From Ruminococcaceae bacterium UBA7135 (lineage in GTDB: Bacteria > Bacillota > Clostridia > Oscillospirales > Ruminococcaceae), in assembly GCA_002492075.1 (NCBI GenBank), contig DKXD01000061.1, positions 4,029-9,434 of the forward strand: a stretch of DNA of 5,406 nucleotides, given 5' to 3'. Made by a program: the position numbers and the translations under genes. Below, piece after piece: positions 1 through 4,957 of this stretch (within the stretch, counting starts at the first letter, position 1; the number at the start of each line of letters is the position of its first letter). The notes beneath the pieces are model-generated. The model was not told where the DNA came from. It made no database searches and saw only the letters and a list, made by a program, of their open reading frames with translations.

Positions 1-318
1 GCATTTTTTCAGCTGCTCCTCGAATATTTCCTTTACTTTGGTGATGTTCGCGAGATCGTAGCCGGGGAATTTATCCGCAAGTTTGTAGCTCTCGCGGGGA
101 TGGTTTTTCAGCGCCGCCGCGACCGCAAGCTCCGAATTTCCCGCGTGATATCCCCAAGCGGTATCAAAGTAGTTTATGCCTTTTTCAAGCGCGTATTCCA
201 CCATTTCGGCGGTCTTGTCGTAATCGGGGCGAGCGTCGTCGCCGTCAATAGTGGGCAGGCGCATACAGCCAAGCCCCAGCGCCGAGAGCTTTTCGCCGTG
301 AAAGTCGTTATATATCAA
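1..318 (-). CDS. Aldo/keto reductase, N-terminal part (cut by left edge)
   Basis: This is the first 106 residues of an NAD(P)H-dependent aldo/keto reductase; the rest lies beyond base 1. Seen directly: an N-terminal block FHGEKLSALGLGCMRLP (residues 6-22), which forms the opening strand of the TIM barrel; GINYFDTAWGYHAGNSE (47-63), which carries catalytic Asp52 and Tyr57; and YKLADKFP (78-85), which supplies catalytic Lys83. The catalytic His is off the window. The N-terminus resembles the predicted-oxidoreductase group (COG1453) that often ends in a ferredoxin-like 4Fe-4S domain of about 370-380 residues in total, but that domain cannot be checked here. I chose the TTG at 318 as start because AAAGGAG (327-333) ends 8 nt before it and it gives the usual MIY-type N-terminus. 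The in-frame ATG at 336 lies immediately 5' of that Shine-Dalgarno sequence. The physiological substrate is unknown. Confidence 0.9.
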   Translation of the reverse strand, partial: MIYNDFHGEKLSALGLGCMRLPTIDGDDARPDYDKTAEMVEYALEKGINYFDTAWGYHAGNSELAVAAALKNHPRESYKLADKFPGYDLANITKVKEIFEEQLKKC

Positions 319-326
319 TATTAAGA

Positions 327-333
327 CTCCTTT
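327..333 (-). promoter_or_regulatory. Ribosome binding site that decides a TTG start
   Basis: AAAGGAG on the minus strand sits 8 nt before TTG 318. The nearest in-frame ATG (334-336) directly abuts it on the 5' side and has no Shine-Dalgarno sequence of its own. The TTG is therefore the better start of the aldo/keto reductase. Confidence 0.75.
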
Positions 334-351
334 CATACTGATTCACATTTA

Positions 352-386
352 TTTTCTTTCTCCCCCCTCGAAGCGGGGAAAGAAAA
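352..386. repeat. Pyrimidine/purine intergenic palindrome A
   Basis: TTTTCTTTC (352-360) is matched exactly by GAAAGAAAA (378-386). Inside this, C362-C364 can pair with G375-G377 if T361 bulges, leaving a loop that contains CTCGAAG. It fills most of the 74-bp gap between the unknown gene and the aldo/keto reductase. The T-rich arm comes first on both strands and no T-run follows the stem, so it is not a canonical terminator. It resembles the palindromes at 1325-1363 and 3977-4017 in layout. Confidence 0.65.
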
Positions 387-392
387 GCAGTA

Positions 393-1274
393 TCAGCCCT
401 TTTGATCCATTTTCCTGTAAGAGCTTTTTGCGGTTGAAGCGTAGCACACTCCGCAGCAGCTGCTTTTGTTCGCGTTCCGAACCTTTTTCCCTAGCGGCGA
501 GTTCTGCACCTGAGCTACCGTGCGTTTGCCGTCGCCGGGGAATTTGACCTGTTTTTTCTTCTTTTTAAGAGAGTTCAGCTTTTTTGCGTTGTTCTTTTCG
601 CGCTCGAATTTGCGCGCCTTTGCAAGCTCCATATAGTATTTGTCGCGCTCCGCCGCGGTAGGCAGAGAGCGGTATTTGGCGCTTTGCGCAAAGCTTGATA
701 TCTCGCGTTCCAAAGCCATATTCAGTCCCGCTACCGCCGAGCCGTCTCCGCCGCCTTTAGTCGCTTTTTTGTACGCGGAGAGCGCCGAAAGCGCGTTGGA
801 AAGCCGCATACCGTTCACCTCGTCCTTGGTGCGGCAGCACATCAGCTGACTGCGGAACGTTCTGCACGCGTCGCGGGTGGTGCGGTAGTTTTCATAGCCG
901 TCGGGGTCGTTTTTTTCAAGGTAACGTTCCTCATTAGCCGAGAGCGTCAAGCCGCCGCGCATTTTCATCCTGATGTTCATAAGCTGACGGTCATTTGCCT
1001 TGTCGTAATCCTTTTTGGAAAACAGGCTTTCGATCTTTTCGGTCTGCTCCTTGATCAGCTCGGCAAACGACTTTTTGCCGTCCGTTTCTTTATCGCTTTC
1101 TTTTGCGGTTTCAGCGTTTTGCGCCGCTTGAGCCGCATTTTGAGCGTTCTCCGAAAAGAACGCCGTATCCCGCGCCGAGGCTTTCGTCACCTTTACGGGC
1201 ACGCCGCGCGAGATGTTTGACACGCCGCCGTTATTCGATACAGCGGCTGTTCTGCTTATTGGTAAAAGCCCCAC
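393..1274 (-). CDS. Unrecognised basic protein with Lys run and Cys cluster
   Basis: I do not recognise this 293-residue protein. The N-terminal part (1-60) is low-complexity and Ser/Asn/Ala-rich, including an Asn-Ala-Gln repeat at 43-57. It has no signal peptide or membrane segment. A middle block (about 75-160) looks folded and helical; it contains LMNIRMKMRGGLTLSANEE (98-116) and the YLEKNDPDGYENY stretch (118-130), then RTKDEV (148-153). The C-terminal third is very basic, with KKKKK at 237-241 and a CCxxC cluster (Cys273, Cys274, Cys277). Cys137, Cys146 and Cys147 are further cysteines. Nucleic-acid or metal binding is a guess from composition only. The start is GTG 1274, set by AGGAG (1283-1287) 8 nt upstream; an earlier in-frame GTG at 1283 overlaps that Shine-Dalgarno sequence. 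It lies 242 bp after recN and 74 bp before the aldo/keto reductase, with palindromes on both sides. It may be a lineage-specific conserved protein. Confidence 0.75.
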   Translation of the reverse strand: MGLLPISRTAAVSNNGGVSNISRGVPVKVTKASARDTAFFSENAQNAAQAAQNAETAKESDKETDGKKSFAELIKEQTEKIESLFSKKDYDKANDRQLMNIRMKMRGGLTLSANEERYLEKNDPDGYENYRTTRDACRTFRSQLMCCRTKDEVNGMRLSNALSALSAYKKATKGGGDGSAVAGLNMALEREISSFAQSAKYRSLPTAAERDKYYMELAKARKFEREKNNAKKLNSLKKKKKQVKFPGDGKRTVAQVQNSPLGKKVRNANKSSCCGVCYASTAKSSYRKMDQKG

Positions 1275-1282
1275 GAAGATCA

Positions 1283-1287
1283 CTCCT
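1283..1287 (-). promoter_or_regulatory. Ribosome binding site that decides a GTG start
   Basis: AGGAG, in the context TTTAGGAG on the minus strand, ends 8 nt before GTG 1274. The upstream in-frame GTG (1281-1283) shares its first base with the last G of this site, so it cannot use it. This shortens the longest possible reading frame by 3 codons. Confidence 0.6.
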
Positions 1288-1324
1288 AAATATATTTTCG
1301 CATTATTAAAAGCAGATATATTGT

Positions 1325-1363
1325 TTTATTTCTCTCCCCCGCTACGCGGGGGAGAGAAATAAA
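1325..1363. repeat. Perfect 18-bp intergenic palindrome B
   Basis: The left arm TTTATTTCTCTCCCCCGC (1325-1342) and right arm (1346-1363) are exact reverse complements around a 3-base TAC loop. Symmetry stops at 1324/1364. Reading either strand, the 3' side of the stem is A-rich and no long T-run follows: minus gives ACAAT, plus gives TTTTG. It therefore does not match an intrinsic terminator, although it could still protect recN mRNA 3' ends or act as a cruciform or protein site. It lies between recN and the unknown gene. Confidence 0.85.
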
Positions 1364-1376
1364 TTTTGAACGTTTG

Positions 1377-1408
1377 GTTTTCTTTTCCCTCTGCGTGAGT
1401 GAGAAAAC
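1377..1408. repeat. Imperfect palindrome beside palindrome B
   Basis: GTTTTCT (1377-1383) pairs with AGAAAAC (1402-1408), and an inner CTC (1389-1391) pairs with GAG (1397-1399). It has the same pyrimidine-then-purine layout as the stronger palindrome 13 bp away, and may be a decayed copy. The stem is weak and interrupted, so this could be chance in AT-rich DNA. Confidence 0.35.
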
Positions 1409-1418
1409 AAATTATCTG

Positions 1419-1446
1419 TTGAAGATTGGTCTTACATTAGTATTAT
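1419..1446 (+). promoter_or_regulatory. Possible plus-strand promoter antisense to recN
   Basis: TTGAAG (1419-1424), a 16-bp spacer and TATTAT (1441-1446) resemble a sigma-A promoter, with 4/6 and 5/6 matches to consensus. It points into the 3' end of recN on the opposite strand. No credible plus-strand gene follows, so it is either chance in an AT-rich gap or the source of an antisense RNA. Confidence 0.25.
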
Positions 1447-1516
1447 CGGCAGGAGAGCGCCGTTTCTTTAGTTTTATTATAGATTTGTTCGCGGTTAGCT
1501 GCTCGTTGAAACGCAC

Positions 1517-3160
1517 TCATTTATCCAGCATTTCTTCGGCGGCGGTGAGAGCGCTCTCACTTTCCGTGCCGTCGATTATTCGTGCGAGTTCGTGAATTCT
1601 TCCGCCGCGGTCAAGCTCGGTTATGTGCGTGAATGTGCGCTCACCGTCCGACTGCTTCTCTATAAGCAGATGAACGTCCGCTTTAGCGGCTATCTGAGCC
1701 AAATGCGTTATGCACAGCACCTGACGTTTTCCCGCCGTTTCGCGAAGCTTTACCCCGACCTTTTGCGCGGCGCGACCGCTTATTCCCGCGTCAACCTCGT
1801 CGAATATCAGCGTGGGAATATCGTCGCTGTCCGCGAGAACGCTCTTTATCGCCAGCATAATGCGCGAAAGCTCGCCGCCCGAGGCTATCTTGTTCAAGGG
1901 CTTCGGTTCCTCACCCGCGTTCGCCGAGATCAGCATTTCCACGCTGTCCCGACCGTTTATCGTTATCTTATCAGGGTTTATCGCGAAAATTATCCGCACG
2001 TTCGGCATATCCAGGAATTCCAGCTGTCTGCATATATCCCCGGAAAGCTTTTCGGCTGTCTTTTTGCGAAGCTCGGATATCTCGTCCGCAAGAACGCGCA
2101 CCTCTTCTGCCAGCTTGTGACGCTGTTCCGACAGCGTATCTATCTCGTCGTCCGCTCCCGAAAGCGAAGCCAGCTGCGTCTTGCACTCCTCAAGATAGTC
2201 CACAAGCGCGTCCGCGTCCATATTGTACTTGCGTTTTGCGTGTTTCAGCGCCGAGACCTTATCGGAAAGTTCTGCCTCGCGCTCCTCGTAATCATCGGAG
2301 GTAAGCGAGAACAGCTCGTCGGCGATATCGTTCACCTCGGGAATGACCGCCCGCAGCCGTTCGGAGAGCTGCCGTGCTTTGGGTTCGACGTCCGCAATGC
2401 CGTCGATAAGGCTCGCCGACTTTTGCAGAAGCTCACCCGCCGCCGCGCCCTCTTCCGAGGATAAGGCGTTGTACGCTCCCCATACCGCCTGCTGTATCCT
2501 TGCGGTATTCTGCACGCGGACAAGCTCCGCCTCAAGACTTTCGCCGCCGCCCTTTTCCAGGCCCAGCTCGGAAAGCTCCTCTACAACGCCGTTCAAATGC
2601 TCTATTTTCAGTTCGCGCGTTTTCAGCTCCTCTTGAAGAGTTTTAAGCCGCCTTTGCACCTTGGCGAACTCGCGGAACTTTTCCTTATACGGTTCCAGTT
2701 TTTCGGTTATCCCGCCGTAATTATCCAGAATATCGCGCTGATTGTCGTTGGACATCAATATCCTGTTTTCGTGCTGTCCGTGGACGTCAACAAGCATACT
2801 TCCGATCTCTTTGAGCATTGCCGCGGTCGCCGTTCTGCCGTTTATCCGAGCATTGCTTTTGCCGTCCGCGAATATTTCGCGCGACATCAGCAGCTCGTCC
2901 TCCGCCGCAAAGCCCAGTTCCTCCAGCTTGTCCGCAACGGCTTTCGGCAGCTCGTCGAACAGCGCAGTTATCACGGCTTTTTTCGCGCCGGTGCGCACCA
3001 CCTCTTTGGTCGTTCGCTGACCGAGTATCGCGTTTATTCCTCCGATAAGTATGCTTTTTCCTGCGCCCGTTTCACCGGTGAACACGTTGAAGCTCCCGCC
3101 GAACTGCGCGGACGCCTTTTCTATTACCGCAAGATTTTCTATCGAAAGCTCCCTTAACAT
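1517..3160 (-). CDS. recN: DNA repair protein RecN (SMC-like ATPase)
   Basis: RecN is a cytoplasmic SMC-like ATPase that acts early in recombinational repair of double-strand breaks. It binds DNA and helps hold broken ends and sister chromatids together. Its 547 residues are close to the usual 550-570. Seen in order: N-terminal ATPase half with Walker A GETGAGKS (29-36); Q-loop-like VDVHGQHENR (124-133); a charged coiled-coil middle (about 150-375), relatively short as in RecN rather than Smc; ABC signature SGGELSR (427-433); Walker B TLIFDEVDAGISG (450-462) with Asp454 and Glu455; and the H-loop His486 in CITHLAQIA. No key residue is missing. Start ATG 3160 has AAGAGG (3169-3174) 8 nt upstream. 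It follows argR, as in many Firmicutes, but across a 313-bp gap with a GC-rich palindromic island. I see no GAACnnnnGTTC LexA box in that gap. Confidence 0.97.
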   Translation of the reverse strand: MLRELSIENLAVIEKASAQFGGSFNVFTGETGAGKSILIGGINAILGQRTTKEVVRTGAKKAVITALFDELPKAVADKLEELGFAAEDELLMSREIFADGKSNARINGRTATAAMLKEIGSMLVDVHGQHENRILMSNDNQRDILDNYGGITEKLEPYKEKFREFAKVQRRLKTLQEELKTRELKIEHLNGVVEELSELGLEKGGGESLEAELVRVQNTARIQQAVWGAYNALSSEEGAAAGELLQKSASLIDGIADVEPKARQLSERLRAVIPEVNDIADELFSLTSDDYEEREAELSDKVSALKHAKRKYNMDADALVDYLEECKTQLASLSGADDEIDTLSEQRHKLAEEVRVLADEISELRKKTAEKLSGDICRQLEFLDMPNVRIIFAINPDKITINGRDSVEMLISANAGEEPKPLNKIASGGELSRIMLAIKSVLADSDDIPTLIFDEVDAGISGRAAQKVGVKLRETAGKRQVLCITHLAQIAAKADVHLLIEKQSDGERTFTHITELDRGGRIHELARIIDGTESESALTAAEEMLDK

Positions 3161-3222
3161 GATCCAGACCTCTTGATTTAGATTTTTTGTTCCGTTCGTA
3201 TTTGACCTGTTCGCGCTCCCCC

Positions 3223-3305
3223 GGGGCGGGCAGCCGTTTCGCGCTTGCGCGAAACTACGGCGGCGTCAGCCGCCGTATGCCGCGAAGCGGCAGGCTACCC
3301 GCCCC
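3223..3305 (-). repeat. GC-rich four-way-junction palindrome upstream of recN
   Basis: An outer stem pairs 3223-3230 with 3298-3305 (GGGGCGGG/CCCGCCCC, 8 bp) and AGCC 3232-3235 with GGCT 3293-3296; the only mismatch is C3231/A3297. It encloses three adjoining hairpins: 3236-3243/3248-3255 (8 bp, loop CTTG), 3256-3264/3269-3277 (9 bp, loop GTCA) and 3278-3283/3287-3292 (6 bp, loop GAA). No unpaired bases separate them, giving a compact cloverleaf. In minus-strand RNA the mismatch becomes U-G, so the outer stem is continuous at 13 bp. No T-run follows, so a terminator is unlikely. Either a dispersed repeat inserted between argR and recN, or a structured recN 5' leader, would fit. Confidence 0.75.
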
Positions 3306-3381
3306 ACGCAGCCGCTTTACGGCGCGGGCGGCAGCCGTTCTGCATTTCGGAGCGTTTGAGCGTGGCGCGTTTGGGTTTCTC

Positions 3382-3410
3382 ATACTAATTTACCATCAAA
3401 GTGTAGACAA
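3382..3410 (-). promoter_or_regulatory. Possible recN promoter
   Basis: On the minus strand TTGTCT (3405-3410) and TAGTAT (3382-3387) are separated by 17 bp, with 4/6 matches each to the sigma-A -35 and -10 boxes. If used, it would start transcription near 3375 and place the whole GC-rich cloverleaf in a leader of about 215 nt ahead of recN. The match is modest and the region AT-rich, so chance is possible. Confidence 0.35.
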
Positions 3411-3444
3411 ATTTCACAAGCTAACTTAGCAAATATCGTGAAAT
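3411..3444. repeat. Nested dyad downstream of argR
   Basis: ATTTCAC (3411-3417) and GTGAAAT (3438-3444) are exact inverted repeats. Between them GCTAA (3420-3424) and TTAGC (3426-3430) form a second dyad around C3425. It lies about 30 bp after the argR stop and just upstream of the possible recN -35 box. It could be an operator or a weak transcript-end stem. No run of T follows on the minus strand beyond TTTGTC, so it is a poor terminator. Confidence 0.4.
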
Positions 3445-3473
3445 AAAGTCAGTATGTTGATTATAAATTAGTT

Positions 3474-3923
3474 TCACTCCTTGACGGTCATTCGTTTCAG
3501 ATCCGAAATAAGCTGAGCCGCGTGAGTTTCCGTTTTGGTGAGAATGAACACGGTATCATCGCCGGCTATCGAGCCGACCACTGTCGGCAGATCAAGCCCG
3601 TCAATTACCGCGCCCGCGGCATTTGCAAGCCCCGAACGGCATTTCAGCACAACGATGTTTCCCGCGTTGTCCATAGATACTACCGATTGCGCGAAAATGC
3701 TGTTATAACCGGTGTTCGCAGAGGACAGCCCGGAATAGTAGCAGTTCACGTCGTTTTCGTTTACGCGTTTTACCAGTGCGAGCTCGCGGATATCCCGCGA
3801 GAGAGTGGACTGTCCGACATTTATTCCCTTGCGTTTCAAAAGCTCTCGAAGCTCGTTCTGCGTTTCGACCTCGTTTTCAGAGACCGCCCTTAATATCGCC
3901 GATTGACGCGCTTTTTTATCCAT
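3474..3923 (-). CDS. argR: Arginine repressor ArgR/AhrC
   Basis: ArgR is a hexameric, arginine-sensing transcription factor that represses arginine biosynthesis and, in Firmicutes, can activate arginine catabolism. It has 149 residues, the usual length. Seen: an N-terminal winged helix-turn-helix (about 1-70) opening ARQSAILRAV, with ETQNELRELL (20-29) and recognition helix QSTLSRDIRELALVK (38-52); then a C-terminal oligomerisation and arginine-binding domain with GLANAAGAVIDGLDLP (98-113) and GSIAGDDTVFIL (117-128). Asp122-Asp123 are the conserved pair that reads the arginine ligand and holds the hexamer. ATG 3923 gives the standard N-terminus; AAAGGTG (3934-3940) lies 10 nt upstream. It lies between nadK and recN as in many Clostridia and Bacilli. 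It is separated from nadK by 167 bp holding a palindrome and a possible ARG box, so it may have its own promoter. Confidence 0.96.
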   Translation of the reverse strand: MDKKARQSAILRAVSENEVETQNELRELLKRKGINVGQSTLSRDIRELALVKRVNENDVNCYYSGLSSANTGYNSIFAQSVVSMDNAGNIVVLKCRSGLANAAGAVIDGLDLPTVVGSIAGDDTVFILTKTETHAAQLISDLKRMTVKE

Positions 3924-3976
3924 ATCCTCTTATCACCTTTGTAAAGTTTCGTCGATTAAATGTTTCTTGTTTTTCT

Positions 3977-4017
3977 TTTTGCTGTCTTCTCCGTCTGCGG
4001 CGGGGAAGACAGCAAAA
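3977..4017. repeat. Long intergenic palindrome C in the nadK-argR gap
   Basis: Arms 3977-3995 and 3999-4017 pair over 19 positions around loop TGC. The outer 13 bp (TTTTGCTGTCTTC against GAAGACAGCAAAA) are perfect. In the inner part T3990/G4004 and T3994/G4000 pair as wobbles in plus-strand RNA but become C/A mismatches in minus-strand RNA. On the minus strand the stem is followed by AGAAAAACAAG rather than T, so it is not a terminator for nadK. It would lie in the argR leader if argR has its own promoter upstream. The layout matches palindromes A and B. Confidence 0.8.
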
Positions 4018-4034
4018 TCTTGGAAATATTTAAT

Positions 4035-4048
4035 TGAAATATCATTAA
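4035..4048. promoter_or_regulatory. Weak ARG-box-like site upstream of argR
   Basis: TGAAA-TATC-ATTAA (4035-4048) matches the ARG-box layout TGAAT-4-ATTCA with one mismatch in each half and the correct spacing. It lies about 110 bp before the argR start. ArgR often controls its own gene, which makes the position sensible. With two mismatches in AT-rich DNA, chance is a real alternative. Confidence 0.25.
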
Positions 4049-4069
4049 AACAACACGCGCGGAGCGCGC
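4045..4069 (-). terminator. nadK: Possible weak terminator after nadK
   Basis: On the minus strand the stem CGCGC (complement of 4064-4068), loop TCC and GCGCG (complement of 4056-4060), extendable by one G-T pair, is followed by TGTTGTTTTAAT. This is a short GC stem with an interrupted T-run, about 20 bp after the nadK stop. It could end or attenuate tlyA-nadK transcripts before argR. The stem is short and the T-run broken, so confidence is low. Confidence 0.4.
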
Positions 4070-4090
4070 ATCGAAATTCTACATTTTCCA

Positions 4091-4942
4091 TTACTTGATC
4101 GGGGTTATCAGCTTGTTGTGAACAGCGCCGTAGAAGCCGTCTCCCGCCTCGATTATCGAAAGTCCGTACTTTGAGCGGGTGAGCCGCAGCGCGTCGCCGT
4201 TGAGAAACGGTATGCCCTTGCCGCCGTCTACGGAGAACGTCGAGCGGCTGTTCTGGTAGTGGCAAACGGTAACGGTCACGGGCTGCTTATCGGAAAAGAT
4301 CATCGGTCGGTTGAATAGCGTGTGCGGACACAGCGCCGTAAATTCGATGCACTCAAGATCGGGGGAGAGTATCGGTCCGCCCGCCGACAGCGAGTACGCC
4401 GTAGAGCCCGTGGGAGTACTCAGTATCACGCCGTCCGCGCGAACCCGCGAGACCTCCGCAGAGCCGCAGCTCACCACAAATTCGGGCAGCTTCGACACGC
4501 TTGAACGCGATACGATAACATCATTCATGACGCTTTCCGAAAAGATTACCTTATCATTTCGGTGGACTTTACACTCCAACAACATACGGCGGCTTATGGG
4601 AGCTTTGCCGGAAAGCAGTTCGGGTATGCGCCCTATCTCATGTGGTTCGAGGGTCGCCATAAATCCCAGCCGCCCCATATTCACGCCTAGCAGCGGCAGG
4701 TCAAATTCCGCGGCTATCTTGCCCCACTTGAGGATAGTGCCGTCGCCGCCCACCGTCACAATAAAACTGCATATCCCCGGCGATTCCACGATCTCCGTGC
4801 CCAATCTTTCCGCAAACAGCGAGTTCTTGCCGTAAACGCAAGGTATAAGACCGTTTTCGCGCAGCAGCGCGGCAATTTTCGCCGACAATTCTATCGAGCC
4901 GTCCTTTGACGAGTTGCAGCCTATCAAAACCCTTGTCTGCAT
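4091..4942 (-). CDS. nadK: NAD kinase
   Basis: NAD kinase phosphorylates NAD to NADP using ATP or polyphosphate, and so sets the cytoplasmic NADP(H) pool. From ATG 4942 it has 283 residues, normal for the family. Seen: GGDGT (65-69), whose Asp67 is the catalytic or metal-binding residue; GVNMGRLGFM (86-95); Asn140-Asp141 in the NAD-binding NDV motif; RADGVILSTPTGSTAYSLSAGGP (168-190), the glycine-rich substrate loop; PHTLFNRPM (206-214); and FSVDG (236-240). All expected motifs are present. A frame six codons longer begins at ATG 4960, but that ATG overlaps the tlyA stop as ATGA and is immediately followed by the Shine-Dalgarno sequence AAAGGAG (4951-4957), which sits 8 nt before ATG 4942. 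The 14-nt gap to tlyA suggests translational coupling in one transcript. The tlyA-nadK-argR-recN order is common in Firmicutes. Confidence 0.96.
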   Translation of the reverse strand: MQTRVLIGCNSSKDGSIELSAKIAALLRENGLIPCVYGKNSLFAERLGTEIVESPGICSFIVTVGGDGTILKWGKIAAEFDLPLLGVNMGRLGFMATLEPHEIGRIPELLSGKAPISRRMLLECKVHRNDKVIFSESVMNDVIVSRSSVSKLPEFVVSCGSAEVSRVRADGVILSTPTGSTAYSLSAGGPILSPDLECIEFTALCPHTLFNRPMIFSDKQPVTVTVCHYQNSRSTFSVDGGKGIPFLNGDALRLTRSKYGLSIIEAGDGFYGAVHNKLITPIK

Positions 4943-4950
4943 TATCAGTG

Positions 4951-4957
4951 CTCCTTT
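4951..4957 (-). promoter_or_regulatory. nadK: nadK ribosome binding site overlapping the tlyA stop
   Basis: AAAGGAG ends 8 nt before ATG 4942, and its first A is the last base of the tlyA TGA (4957-4959). The overlap would let ribosomes ending tlyA feed nadK. It also argues against ATG 4960, which has only GAAAAAACG upstream. Confidence 0.75.

Larger units (their letters stand above)
3161..3473. other. argR-recN intergenic region, 313 bp, two-part composition
   Basis: This gap has two contrasting halves. From about 3211 to 3372 it is GC-rich and full of hairpins; beyond the junction palindrome it holds GCCGC 3311-3315/GCGGC 3328-3332 and three copies of GCAGCCG (3230, 3308, 3331). From about 3373 to 3473 it is AT-rich and contains a dyad and a possible recN promoter. 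Short reading frames cross it: 42 codons from ATG 3383 on minus and 80 codons from 3187 on plus. They look like by-products of the repeats, and I see no gene. Confidence 0.7.

Noticed and set aside
1325..1363. Intrinsic terminator of recN
   Set aside because: The stem is strong, but on the minus strand it is followed by ACAATATA with no T-run, and its 3' arm is itself A-rich.
1476..1481. Perfect TATAAT on the minus strand as promoter for the unknown gene
   Set aside because: No -35-like hexamer lies 16-18 bp upstream, and the site is about 200 bp from the start codon in AT-rich DNA.
1592..2464. 290-codon plus-strand open frame opposite recN
   Set aside because: It lies wholly inside the confidently identified recN, its translation shows no recognisable motif, and it is explained by recN codon bias.
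2597..3157. 186-codon plus-strand frame opposite the recN N-terminus
   Set aside because: It is the complement of the conserved Walker A region; a shadow frame with no supporting motif.
3181..3205. LexA box in front of recN
   Set aside because: The minus strand reads CGAACGGAAC, which lacks the inverted GTTC half of a Firmicutes SOS box.
3223..3305. tRNA or tRNA-like gene suggested by the cloverleaf
   Set aside because: The arm lengths and loops (3-4 bases, no 7-base anticodon or T loop, no GTTCGA box) do not fit a tRNA.
3255..3383. 42-codon minus-strand frame beginning at ATG 3383
   Set aside because: Arg/Ala/Pro-rich translation arises from the GC-rich palindromes; it has no good ribosome site and its ATG overlaps the candidate -10 box.
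3187..3429. 80-codon plus-strand frame across the GC-rich island
   Set aside because: It has no recognisable domain, runs against all the genes and is composed of the repeat sequence.
4025..4053. argR promoter TTGTTT-17-AATATT on the minus strand
   Set aside because: Only 3/6 and 4/6 matches; the TTGTTT is also the T-run of the possible nadK terminator, so support is too thin to call.
4311..4835. 174-codon plus-strand frame opposite nadK
   Set aside because: It overlaps all the conserved NAD kinase motifs on the other strand and is a shadow.
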